From Nocardia miyunensis NBRC 108239 (GTDB taxonomy: Bacteria; Actinomycetota; Actinomycetes; Mycobacteriales; Mycobacteriaceae), in NCBI RefSeq assembly GCF_001613065.1, contig NZ_BDBQ01000063.1, positions 38,160-102,159 of the forward strand: a stretch of 64,000 nt of DNA, in the 5' to 3' direction. Numbering within the stretch: position 1 is the stretch's first letter; each line of letters begins with the position of its first letter. Shown here piece after piece: positions 34,608-42,527 of this stretch. The notes under the pieces are model-generated. The model was not told where the DNA came from and did not search any database. It saw nothing but the letters and a program-made list of their open reading frames with translations. The translations under genes were made by a program, and so were the position numbers.

Positions 34608-35114
34608 TCAGTTGGTCGGTACGGGGTGGAATGCGCCTGTCTCGGGATTCCATCCCTTGACCAAGACGGCGCCGGTGGGTGCAGCGGGCCAGCACTGAAT
34701 CCGGATGTGTTGCCGATCGGCGGGATCGTCGGAGTCCTCGTCGTATTCCTCGTCATCGGGCGACCTCGTCAAGGACACGCGCAACCGCAGCCACCCCCTC
34801 GGAACTGTCACCAGATCACCGTCGTCCTCGCCGTAGGCCGGAGAGGTGAGCCTCAACGTGCCGGAATCGGCTCGGAGGCCACACTCCGTCACAGTGTCGA
34901 AGGCATCCATGTCATCGGCGGGCGGGGTGGCGGTCACGTCGATGGTGACGATGACGTCGCCGTTGACCCCTGTGCGGATGCCGATCGCGTCGTCCTCCAG
35001 CGCCAAGTAGTTGAGCAGTGCGGAATTCGCCCAGTCAGCCAGTTCGGCGGACGAGTCGCTATCAAGAAGATGGATCTGCTGGTAGTCGGAGAACACAGTC
35101 AGCTCAGTTGCCAC
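34608..35114 (-). CDS. passenger protein inside the insertion element, unknown function
   Basis: A 168-residue protein beginning MATELTVFSDYQQIHLLDSD. It has regular beta-rich segments (VIVTIDVTA, LRLRVSLTR, HIRIQCWPA), an acidic insert (DDEEYDEDSDD) and no signal peptide. The GTG start has a strong AAGGAGG 6 bp upstream and the frame is intact, so it is probably expressed. Its 3' end is 15 bp from the transposase relic, running the other way. I do not recognise a characterised family; similar stand-alone actinobacterial hypothetical proteins may exist. Confidence 0.75.
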   Translation of the reverse strand: MATELTVFSDYQQIHLLDSDSSAELADWANSALLNYLALEDDAIGIRTGVNGDVIVTIDVTATPPADDMDAFDTVTECGLRADSGTLRLTSPAYGEDDGDLVTVPRGWLRLRVSLTRSPDDEEYDEDSDDPADRQHIRIQCWPAAPTGAVLVKGWNPETGAFHPVPTN

Positions 35115-35245
35115 AGCCCTCCTTTATACCCGGCCCTGAGGGCTCCGCCGACAGGGAATGTCAGGCAGCAAGGGAAGTTCCCGGACGCTCACTTAGAGAC
35201 GCGCTGTCCGAACCGATTTCGGGCCCGCGGCACGACATCGAACAG

Positions 35246-35282
35246 GAGCAGCGCCCGCCCCCATCCAGGGCGGCCGCTGCTC
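35246..35282. terminator. bidirectional terminator at the convergence point
   Basis: GAGCAGCG (35246-35253) pairs with CGCTGCTC (35275-35282), and inside it CCGCCC pairs with GGGCGG. It lies between the plus-strand P450 arm and the minus-strand phosphotransferase gene. It was probably the P450 terminator before the element inserted in front of it. Confidence 0.65.
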
Positions 35283-35330
35283 ATTGCGAAGCTGATCGAA
35301 CGGGCCGTAGTTCCACGCCGTCGAGGTGGA

Positions 35331-36710
35331 CTAGCCCGAATAACGAGGATTTGCGACCTGTAGGCGGGACAGGACGGCGAGCGAGACCACTCGGCGAACC
35401 TCGTTGTCGGAGTAGGACAGTGATTCCGAACGCAATCCCGCGGCGAGCTCGGCTTCCGACTTGCAGCCGAGCTCGCCGAGCAGCCCGGCGACCTCGGCGG
35501 CGGCCGTGGGCCCGGCTCGGACTTCGCGCGACGCGGTGCCGAGCAGGTTGACGCAGATCCGCAGCAGGAATCGCTGGCGCTGCTGCTCGGCGGTCAGGGT
35601 GGGTGCCATCTCCTCGGTGAGCGTCTCGGCGACCAGATCGAGAATCTCGGTGAGGCCGGGACGATCGTGGACCGCGGTCAACGGTTCGGATGACGCTGGG
35701 ACGCTGACGGATTCGTCGAGCAGGCGCAGGGCGGCCAGCAGATCGTATTCGGATTCGCAGACCCGTCGCCCGATGGCGGCCAGTTCCACCGAGTGCTCGT
35801 CGCCGCCGAGATGACGTTCGGCCTGAAATCTGCTCAGCACCAGCCACTTCAGCGTGCCGAACGTCTCCCACCAGTGCAATTCTTCGGAGGTGGGCCGGAT
35901 TCCGGTGGTCTGCGCGTAACCGTCCAGGAGCTGTTCGCGGGTGCCGAGCCCCCCGACCGGGGCCGCTGCGCCGAAACGCCAGGCGCGCACGCACAACCAG
36001 CCCAGATCCTCGACCGGGTCGCCGCGATGAGCCAGCTCCCAATCCAGCACCGCGCGGACGCCGTCCGGGCTGATGAGAAAGTTGCCGAGCCGGAAATCGC
36101 CGTGCACCAACGTTTTCCGGCGGGGTGGCGGGCGATGCTCGCGCAGCCAGCGCAGACCCATCTCCACCGCGGGGCGGGGCTCGTCCAGGTCCAGGTAGAT
36201 CTGCTCGATCGTCTCCAGGGGGTCCTGGTCGTCGAGCGTGTCCAGGGTGTCCAGCGGGGTGCGGTGGATCAGGCCCAGCACGCGGCCGAGATCCGCGGCG
36301 AGCCGATCGCGCACCGGGGCGAACTCCGGATCACGGTGCAGCTTACGGGGAATCGACTCGCCCTCGACCATATCCATCAGCAGATACGGTGCGTCGATTC
36401 CGGGCGCGGTGTCCGCGGCGGCGAGCACGGCCGGGACGGGCACCCCGGCCGAAGCGGCCGCCCGCAGGCAGGCCGCCTCGGCGCGCATCCGAGTGGCGTC
36501 GCCGTGCCCGGGAGGATCGCGGCGCAGTACCGCGTGCACGGGCTCGTCCGCATCGTCACGGGCGGAGACGGCGTAGACCTGTTTACTCGCGCCTCCGGTG
36601 AATCGGCGCAGCGAGACCGAGTCGATGGTGCGCCCGGTGGCTTCGCGCAACACCGCGCCAACGCCCTCGGCCAGCGTGATCGACTCCGGCGCAGGGGAAT
36701 CCGGCGTCAC
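35331..36710 (-). CDS. phosphotransferase family protein (APH/choline-kinase fold)
   Basis: A 459-residue kinase-fold protein. It has FTGGASKQVYAVS (nucleotide loop), LLMDMVEGESIPRKL, the Brenner motif VHGDFRLGNFLI and metal-binding VLDWELAHRGDPVEDLGW. Such APH-like proteins are often encoded beside acyl-CoA dehydrogenases, as here. An extra ~130-residue C-terminal helical domain is present. The GTG overlaps the dehydrogenase stop (GTGA). Last gene of the tetR operon. Substrate unknown; antibiotic resistance is not implied. Confidence 0.85.
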   Translation of the reverse strand: MTPDSPAPESITLAEGVGAVLREATGRTIDSVSLRRFTGGASKQVYAVSARDDADEPVHAVLRRDPPGHGDATRMRAEAACLRAAASAGVPVPAVLAAADTAPGIDAPYLLMDMVEGESIPRKLHRDPEFAPVRDRLAADLGRVLGLIHRTPLDTLDTLDDQDPLETIEQIYLDLDEPRPAVEMGLRWLREHRPPPRRKTLVHGDFRLGNFLISPDGVRAVLDWELAHRGDPVEDLGWLCVRAWRFGAAAPVGGLGTREQLLDGYAQTTGIRPTSEELHWWETFGTLKWLVLSRFQAERHLGGDEHSVELAAIGRRVCESEYDLLAALRLLDESVSVPASSEPLTAVHDRPGLTEILDLVAETLTEEMAPTLTAEQQRQRFLLRICVNLLGTASREVRAGPTAAAEVAGLLGELGCKSEAELAAGLRSESLSYSDNEVRRVVSLAVLSRLQVANPRYSG

Positions 36711-37894
36711 AGCCACGGCGCTGCCTCGGGGGAGCGCAGCAGGCGGCGCGCGGTGGACATGCGGTGCACCTCGTCCGGACCGTCGTAGACGCGGGCGTAG
36801 CGCGCCTGCCGATACATGCGTTCGAGCGGGGTGTCGGCCGTCAGGCCGAGCGCGCCGTGCACCTGGATGGCGCGATCGATCACGTTGTGCAGCATGCGCG
36901 CACCCCAGAACTTGATCAGCCCGACCCGCACCCGGTAGTCCTCCCCGGCGTCCATCGCGCGGGCCGCGTCGAGCGTCATCAGCCTGGCGGCGTGGATCTC
37001 GGCGGCGGATTCGGCGATGTACCGGTGGATTTCGCCCTTCTCGGCGAGCAGCGAACCGTGCGCGTACCGGGTGTTGGCCCGCTCGCACATCAGCTCGTAG
37101 GCGCGCTGGGCCTGCCCGAGCCAGCGCATGCAGTGGAAGATCCGTCCGGGCCCGAGCCGATCCTGCGCCACCGCGAAACCCTTGCCGCGCTCGCCCAGCA
37201 GGGCCTCGGCCGGGACGCGCACATCGGTGAGCCGGACCTCGTAGTGGTCACTGGGGTCGTGGCCCATGGTCGGGATGGAGCGGACGATCTCGAAGCCGGG
37301 GGTGTCGGTCGGCACGATGATCGCGCTGATCCGGGAATGCCTCGGCACGGAATCGGATTCGGTGTTGGCGAACACCGTGCAGTAGGCCGCCTGCGCCGCG
37401 CCGGTGGTGAACCACTTGTGCCCATTGATGATCCAGGTGTCGCCGTCGAGTTCGGCGCGGGTGGCGATGAGGGTCGGATCGGATCCGGCGACCTCCGGCT
37501 CGGTCAGCCCGACCGAGGGCAGCACATCCCCGGCCACCATGGGCGGAATCCAGCGGCGGCGCTGCTCCTCGGTGCCGTGCCGGTGCAGCATCAGGGTGTC
37601 CTGCATGGAGACCGAACCGACGGCCAGCTGGCCGAATTCCGACCGGCCGATGATCTCGTTGAGATAGACGAAATCCAGGAAAGGCACTCCGCCGCCGCCG
37701 ATCTCGGCCGGATGTCCCAGCGCCCACAGGTGCAGTTCCTTGGCCCGGCCGCGCAGCCGGTCCAGCTCGGCGCCCGCGGCCGCGTCGTCCCGGATCAGCA
37801 CCGGCTCGGACGCGATGACCTCGCCGTCGATGAATTCCCGCATGCGCGAGGTCAATTCGGCGATACGACCCGCGGGCCGGTCCATTTTCGTCAT
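36707..37894 (-). CDS. acyl-CoA dehydrogenase (FadE type)
   Basis: A 395-residue flavoprotein: VSMQDTLMLHRHGTEEQRRRW, GLTEPEVAGSDPTLI, INGHKWFTTGAAQAAYC, IPTMGHDPSDHYEVRL and the C-terminal QVHGALGLTADTPLERMYRQ then RVYDGPDEVHRMSTARR. In the last block Asp (YDG) stands where MCAD has its Glu base, as in several mycobacterial FadE proteins. It should introduce a 2,3-double bond in an acyl-CoA. ATG at 37894 shares a base with the upstream stop (TGATG). Confidence 0.9.
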   Translation of the reverse strand: MTKMDRPAGRIAELTSRMREFIDGEVIASEPVLIRDDAAAGAELDRLRGRAKELHLWALGHPAEIGGGGVPFLDFVYLNEIIGRSEFGQLAVGSVSMQDTLMLHRHGTEEQRRRWIPPMVAGDVLPSVGLTEPEVAGSDPTLIATRAELDGDTWIINGHKWFTTGAAQAAYCTVFANTESDSVPRHSRISAIIVPTDTPGFEIVRSIPTMGHDPSDHYEVRLTDVRVPAEALLGERGKGFAVAQDRLGPGRIFHCMRWLGQAQRAYELMCERANTRYAHGSLLAEKGEIHRYIAESAAEIHAARLMTLDAARAMDAGEDYRVRVGLIKFWGARMLHNVIDRAIQVHGALGLTADTPLERMYRQARYARVYDGPDEVHRMSTARRLLRSPEAAPWL

Positions 37895-38280
37895 CACTGC
37901 TCCCGTGGCGAGGCGGATACCGCGTAGAGCGGCTGGATCGCGGCCGAGTCCACGTATTCGTCGATACGCGTTATCCGGCCGTCCCGCACCTGCACGAACA
38001 GTCCGGCGGCGACCTCCAGCGGCCCGTGGCCCGGCAGGTTACCGCGCACGACGTGCTGCTGGGCGAATCCGTCGGGCAGCGGATAGCGCCGGATGTCCTC
38101 GTAGCGAAGGTTTTCCACCGTCCGCGACAGCCAGCGCAGCACCCGCAGATTCTCCGCGACGGTCTCCTCGGCGTTCTTGTCGTTGTGCCAGATGCGCGCA
38201 TCGGGTGCGTACATATCGGTCAGCGCCGCCGCATCGCCGCTGCTGACAGCGGCGAAGAAGCGATCGGCCAGTTCGTTCAC
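37894..38280 (-). CDS. SnoaL-like / NTF2-fold protein
   Basis: A 128-residue protein of the NTF2 fold: ADRFFAAVSSGDAAALTDMYAPDARIWHND, VENLRYEDIRRYPLPDG, VRGNLPGHGPLEVAAGLFVQV and GRITRIDEYVDSA. Members act as small isomerases, hydratases or ligand-binding proteins. It lies between the HMG-CoA-lyase-like gene (49 bp) and the acyl-CoA dehydrogenase gene (TGATG overlap), so it belongs to the pathway. Confidence 0.85.
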   Translation of the reverse strand: MNELADRFFAAVSSGDAAALTDMYAPDARIWHNDKNAEETVAENLRVLRWLSRTVENLRYEDIRRYPLPDGFAQQHVVRGNLPGHGPLEVAAGLFVQVRDGRITRIDEYVDSAAIQPLYAVSASPREQ

Positions 38281-38329
38281 GATTGGGACCTCTTCCCGGG
38301 GTGGATGATTCGCTGCTCGTCGGGGCGGA

Positions 38330-39229
38330 TCAGGCGGTCGGCACCGACCGGCCGCCCGCGGCGAGCAGATTGCTGGCGACGGGTTTACCGAGCAGACCGG
38401 AGATCAGCCGGGCCGCGTCCAGGGCCCGGTCGATATCGATGCCGGTGGCGATGCCGCCGTCCTCGAACATGTAGGCCAGTTCCTCGGTGGCGATATTGCC
38501 GCTGGCGCCCGGCGCGAACGGGCAGCCGCCCAGACCGCCTGCGGTGGAATCGAATTGGCGCACGCCCTCGCCGTACGCGGCCCAGGCGTTGGCCAGCCCC
38601 TGACCTCGGGTGTTGTGCAGGTGGACCGCCGGTACCGTCCTGGGCGCGGCAGCCCGGACGCGGCCGAGGACATCGACCATCCGGATCGGTGATGCGGTCC
38701 CGATCGTATCGGCTATCGCTAGTGCGTCCGCTCCGGAAGTCATTGCGCTCCTGGCGATCTCGGCCGCTCGCTCCGGCGGTGTCGGCCCGTCGAAGGGGCA
38801 GTCGAACGCGATGGCGATGATCACCTCGAGATGCCCGCCCGCGTCGTGCACCAGCTCGGCGATCGGCGCGATGAGCGCGACCGAGGCCGCACTGTCGCGC
38901 CCGACGTTGGCCCGGCTGTGCCCGTCCGAGGCGGAGACGACGTACTCGACCCGAGTGACCCCCGCGGCCAGCGCCCGCCGCGCGCCGCCGAGGCTCGCGA
39001 CCAGTGCGGAGAATTCCACGCCCGGCCACCGATCCAGCTGGGCGGCAACGGCTTGCGCGTCGGCCAGCGATGGCACCGCCCGCGGGGAGACGAAGGAGGT
39101 CACCTCGATCCGGCGCACGCCCGTCGCCACGAGCGCGTCGATGAATTCGAGTTTGGCCTCGGTCGGGATCGGGTGCTCGATCTGCAGTCCGTCCCGTGGG
39201 CCGACCTCGCGAATATCCACGGCGCTCAT
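38330..39229 (-). CDS. hydroxymethylglutaryl-CoA lyase-like enzyme
   Basis: A 299-residue TIM-barrel lyase: REVGPRDGLQIE (metal and substrate Asp/Arg), VTSFVSPRAVPSLADA, HLHNTRGQGLANAWAAYGEG and the signature GGLGGCPFAPGASGN with the mobile catalytic Cys. It would cleave a 3-hydroxy-3-methyl(acyl)-CoA, releasing acetyl-CoA or pyruvate. HMG-CoA or citramalyl-type substrates are possible. Its ATG overlaps the CoA-transferase stop (ATGA), so the two should work in sequence. Confidence 0.88.
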   Translation of the reverse strand: MSAVDIREVGPRDGLQIEHPIPTEAKLEFIDALVATGVRRIEVTSFVSPRAVPSLADAQAVAAQLDRWPGVEFSALVASLGGARRALAAGVTRVEYVVSASDGHSRANVGRDSAASVALIAPIAELVHDAGGHLEVIIAIAFDCPFDGPTPPERAAEIARSAMTSGADALAIADTIGTASPIRMVDVLGRVRAAAPRTVPAVHLHNTRGQGLANAWAAYGEGVRQFDSTAGGLGGCPFAPGASGNIATEELAYMFEDGGIATGIDIDRALDAARLISGLLGKPVASNLLAAGGRSVPTA

Positions 39230-40488
39230 GCGATCGTGCCCTTCTCGCGCAGTTGGGTCAGGCGCTCGGCGTCGTAACCGAGCACCTCGGTGAGCACCTC
39301 GTCGGTATGCGTCCCCGGACGACTCGCACCGCCCCACCGCACCCCGCCCGCGGTCTCGCTGAGCCGGGGCACCACGCCGACGCCCTTGGCGGGCACCGGG
39401 TCGAATCCGGCGTCCTGGCTGGTCAGCGACGGATCGGCATGATCGACGAAGATGCCGCGGGCGAGGAATTGCGGATCGCTCATGACCTCGGCGACGGTGT
39501 TCACCGGACCCGCGACCACGCCGTGTTCGGCGAGGTTGTCGATCAGGTCGGTAGCGTTGAAATCCGCTGCCCAGGAACCGATCAGCTCATCGAGTTCGTC
39601 CTGGTGCTCACCGCGCGCGCCGTGGTTGACGTAGCGGGGATCGTCGGCGAGTTCGGGGCGTCCCATGGCGGCGGTCAGGCGGCGGAACACCGTGTCCTGA
39701 TTGGCCGCGATGATCACCCACAGTCCGTCCTTCGACCGGTACAGATTCGACGGGGCGACCCGGTCCAGCCGGGTGCCCGAGGGCTGCCGCACGTGGCCGG
39801 TCTTGTGGTAATCGGGGACCGTGGACTCCTGAATGGCCAGCGACGCCTCGGTGAGCGCGGCGTCCACGATCTGCCCGCGCCCGGTCCGCTCACGCACCAG
39901 CAGAGCCGCCAGCACGCCCTGGAAGGCGAACAGGCCGGCCAGGCTGTCACCGATGGACAGCGCCATGCGCGGCGGCGCCTGACCGGGGAATCCGTTAAGG
40001 TGCCGCAGACCGCTGATGCCCTCGGCGACCGAGGCGTATCCCGGACGCGCGGCATACGGCCCGGTTTGCCCGTATCCGGACACGCGCGCCAGCACCAGCC
40101 GCGGATTTCGGGCGGTGAGTTCGTCGTATCCGATACCCCAGCGTTCCAGCGTGCCGGGCCGGAAACTCTCCACCACGACATCGGCCGTGGCCGCGAGATC
40201 CAGGAAGATGTCCCGGCCCGCCTCGGTGCGCAGATCCAGGCTCATGCACCGCTTGTTGCGCGCGTGCACGGCCCAGAAGTACTGGTTCCCGCCCTCGGCC
40301 TGACCCCAATCCCGCAGTGGGTCGGGACGATCCGGCGCTTCGATCTTGATCACGTCGGCGCCCATGTCGCCGAGCAGGCGACCGCAGTACGGCCCGGCGA
40401 TGAGCGTGCCGAGTTCGAGGACGCGGAAGCCGTCCAGCGGTCCGGGGGTGGTGCTCGCATCGCCCGTGGGGGAGAGAGCTGATGTCAT
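39226..40488 (-). CDS. CaiB/BaiF family (class III) CoA transferase
   Basis: A 420-residue transferase. It has ELGTLIAGPYCGRLLGDMGADVIKIE, VVESFRPGTLERWG, SGYGQTGPYAARPGYASVAEG and SIGDSLAG with the predicted catalytic Asp181, then GRGQIVDAALTEA. It moves CoA between carboxylic acids. It is the second gene of the tetR operon (28 bp after tetR) and directly precedes the lyase gene, so it probably makes the lyase's CoA ester. Confidence 0.92.
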   Translation of the reverse strand: MTSALSPTGDASTTPGPLDGFRVLELGTLIAGPYCGRLLGDMGADVIKIEAPDRPDPLRDWGQAEGGNQYFWAVHARNKRCMSLDLRTEAGRDIFLDLAATADVVVESFRPGTLERWGIGYDELTARNPRLVLARVSGYGQTGPYAARPGYASVAEGISGLRHLNGFPGQAPPRMALSIGDSLAGLFAFQGVLAALLVRERTGRGQIVDAALTEASLAIQESTVPDYHKTGHVRQPSGTRLDRVAPSNLYRSKDGLWVIIAANQDTVFRRLTAAMGRPELADDPRYVNHGARGEHQDELDELIGSWAADFNATDLIDNLAEHGVVAGPVNTVAEVMSDPQFLARGIFVDHADPSLTSQDAGFDPVPAKGVGVVPRLSETAGGVRWGGASRPGTHTDEVLTEVLGYDAERLTQLREKGTIA

Positions 40489-40516
40489 GGGTGCCTCCTG
40501 ACTCGGCGCCGATGTG

Positions 40517-41152
40517 TTACTGCTGGTCCGGATCGAGTCCGAGTGCGCCTACGGACATCCGGTCGAGTGTGTCCAGCAGAGCGTCCTCGTCGGCGTCCTC
40601 GCCCTGGATGAGCCACAGGTAGATGGTGTGTTCCACCATCGCGGCCATGACGCGCGCCGCCAGCTCGGGATCGAGTTCGGGGCGGACCAGCCCCTCGCTC
40701 TGCCAGCGTGCGATGGCCTTGGAGGTGCGGTCGACGAGCTGGCGGCGGTGTTCGTGCCGCAGCTGCCGGAACTCCTCGTTGAAGGTCGCGACCTGTTCGA
40801 CGATCGCCATCATCCGGGCGTTGCGTCGATACGCTCGGTAGTAGGAGCGGTTGGCCGCGACGAGTTTCGCGGCGGGGGACAGGTTCGCCGCGGTCGGTTC
40901 GCGGCGGTGCATATCCTCGAACAACTGGGTGCTCAGTTCGCCGAAGACGTGTTCCTTCGACTCGAAGTAGCGATAGAAGGTGCCGTAGGAGACGTTGGCC
41001 TCCTGCGATATCTGTTCGACCCGGGTGTCCAGGAAGCCGACGGATTCGAAGACCGTCCGGGCGGCGTCGAGCAAGGCCTCACGCGTCTTGCGGCCCCGCG
41101 GCGTCAAGGTTTCGGCCGCGGCGGCGGGGCTATTGACAGATGACTTCGCCAC
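40517..41152 (-). CDS. TetR family regulator of the catabolic cluster
   Basis: A 211-residue regulator. The HTH is KTREALLDAARTVFESVG then VEQISQEANVSYGTFYRYFESKE; the helical C-terminus would bind a pathway metabolite. The start is set at the GTG 41152: a promoter TTGACA-N17-GATAGT lies so that transcription would begin at or next to this codon, giving a leaderless mRNA. Upstream in-frame starts at 41161 and 41179 are possible. It heads the minus-strand operon and its operator overlaps its own -35. Confidence 0.9.
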   Translation of the reverse strand: MAKSSVNSPAAAAETLTPRGRKTREALLDAARTVFESVGFLDTRVEQISQEANVSYGTFYRYFESKEHVFGELSTQLFEDMHRREPTAANLSPAAKLVAANRSYYRAYRRNARMMAIVEQVATFNEEFRQLRHEHRRQLVDRTSKAIARWQSEGLVRPELDPELAARVMAAMVEHTIYLWLIQGEDADEDALLDTLDRMSVGALGLDPDQQ

Positions 41153-41159
41153 GGACCAC

Positions 41160-41192
41160 ACTATCCAACAACATGACATGACTGTCAAGTCA
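41160..41192. promoter_or_regulatory. tetR promoter and 19-bp operator
   Basis: TGACATGACTGTCAAGTCA at 41174-41192 is a palindrome of TGAC/GTCA half-sites, matching 29763-29781 in 18 of 19 bases. On the minus strand TTGACA inside it is spaced 17 nt from GATAGT (41160-41165). The site also lies 58 bp upstream of the divergent VOC gene, so one site can control both directions. Confidence 0.82.
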
Positions 41193-41250
41193 TTTTGTGG
41201 GCGTCCAAGCCGCGCGAGTTCGTGGTCGCGGCCCAGTAGGAAGGAATGCC

Positions 41251-41817
41251 ATGAGCCCCTCCAATCCGAAATACGAACTAGGCGGGATCAATCACCTCGC
41301 GCTGGTGTGCTCCGATATGCGTCGAACCATCGACTTCTATTCGGGGACACTGGGTATGCCGTTGATAAAGACTATCGAACTGCCCGGAAACCTGGGGCAG
41401 CATTTCTTCTTCGACTGCGGGGGCGGCAACAGCCTCGCGTTCTTCTGGCTCGCCGACGCGCCCGACGCCAGTCCCGGGCTCACCGCCCCGAAGGGGCTGC
41501 CCGATGAAGGTGAGCTGCTCAGCGGGGTGGGATCGATGAATCACGTCGCCTTCGCGGTGCCGCCGGAGCGGTTCGACGAGTACTACGAGCGCGTCGCTGC
41601 GGAGGGTATCAAGGTCAGCCGGATCCTCAACCACGACGACAGTCCGCGGGGCGTCTCGCGCGAGGTGCACGAGGGAACTTTCGTTCGGTCGTTCTATTTC
41701 CAGGACCCCGACGGTGTGCTTCTCGAATTCGCCTGCTGGACACGTACTTTCACCGAGGCAGACGTCGCGCACGAGCCGAAGACCGCTGCCGACCGGCACG
41801 TGTCCGCAGGGCTCTGA
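41251..41817 (+). CDS. VOC family protein (glyoxalase/dioxygenase fold)
   Basis: A 188-residue vicinal-oxygen-chelate protein with two beta-alpha-beta-beta-beta units: GGINHLALVCSDMRRTIDFY (first metal His), GSMNHVAFAVPPERFDEYYE (second His) and FYFQDPDGVLLEFACWTR (Glu ligand). It may be a dioxygenase, epimerase or isomerase. AAGGAA lies 8 bp before the ATG. Divergent from tetR, with the operator between. Confidence 0.87.
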   Translation: MSPSNPKYELGGINHLALVCSDMRRTIDFYSGTLGMPLIKTIELPGNLGQHFFFDCGGGNSLAFFWLADAPDASPGLTAPKGLPDEGELLSGVGSMNHVAFAVPPERFDEYYERVAAEGIKVSRILNHDDSPRGVSREVHEGTFVRSFYFQDPDGVLLEFACWTRTFTEADVAHEPKTAADRHVSAGL

Positions 41818-41858
41818 CCGACTTCCCGAATCTCCACCACCCGAGAGGATTACGTACC

Positions 41859-42500
41859 ATGCCGCGTCTTCGCGAAGTACCGCGCGCCGAAGTCACCGAC
41901 GAACGGATTCTGTTCTTCTACGATCGGCTGTTCGGCCCCGACAAGGATCCGGCCGTCGATCACGGCACCATCCATGCCACTCCCGGTGACTGGTGGACCG
42001 TATTCGCTCAGTCCCCGGACGTATTCCGGCATGCGGTAAAGGGTTTCGCCCTCTACCGCAACGCCACACTGGACCCGAAACTGCGTGAGCTCGGCCAGAG
42101 CCGGGCCGGATATGCCCGCGGCAGCCAGTTCGTATTCTCCCAGCACTGCAAGCAGATGCGTTCGCTCGGCGTCGCCGAGGAGAAGATCGCCGCGATCCCG
42201 CACTGGCAGATCGCCGACTGCTTCTCCGAACTCGAGCGCGCCGTCCTCGCCTACACCGACGGGCTGGTCCTGTCCGGCGGCCGGGTTCCCGACGAGGTGT
42301 TCGCGGTGCTCAGGGCCAATCTCAGCGATCCGGAAATCCTGCAGCTGACCTACATCACCGCGATGTACGACATGCACGCCACCATGGCCCGCGCGTTGCG
42401 GCTCGAATTCGACGATCGCCCCGAACCCGTCGAGGAAGTGCAGATCCCCGAGGGGGTCGAGGTGGCCGACCTGTCCGCCGATCTGTCTGGAGGACAATGA
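41859..42500 (+). CDS. carboxymuconolactone decarboxylase (CMD) family protein
   Basis: A 213-residue helical protein of the AhpD/CMD family: SPDVFRHAVKGFALYRNATLDPKLRELG, RGSQFVFSQHCKQMRSLGV and FSELERAVLAYTDGLVLSGGRVPDEVF. It lacks a redox CxxC pair, so a decarboxylase or lactonase-like role is more likely than peroxidase. It lies 41 bp after the VOC gene and is probably co-transcribed with it under the TetR operator. Confidence 0.87.
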   Translation: MPRLREVPRAEVTDERILFFYDRLFGPDKDPAVDHGTIHATPGDWWTVFAQSPDVFRHAVKGFALYRNATLDPKLRELGQSRAGYARGSQFVFSQHCKQMRSLGVAEEKIAAIPHWQIADCFSELERAVLAYTDGLVLSGGRVPDEVFAVLRANLSDPEILQLTYITAMYDMHATMARALRLEFDDRPEPVEEVQIPEGVEVADLSADLSGGQ

Positions 42501-42527
42501 CTTTCGGTATCCGGCTACCGGCAGGCG

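Larger units (their letters stand above)
33832..35191. mobile_element. IS5-like insertion element with passenger gene
   Basis: A 1360-bp element. TGAGCGTCCGGGAACT at 33832-33847 is repeated exactly, inverted, at 35176-35191 (16-bp terminal repeats). CTTAG flanks it on both sides (33827-33831 and 35192-35196) as a target duplication. Inside are a transposase gene of the IS5 group with an internal deletion (plus strand) and an intact unrelated gene on the minus strand. It cannot transpose alone. Confidence 0.85.

Noticed and set aside
35331..36710. Aminoglycoside resistance phosphotransferase
   Set aside because: The Brenner motif is shared by many kinases; the operon context with acyl-CoA dehydrogenase points to metabolism.
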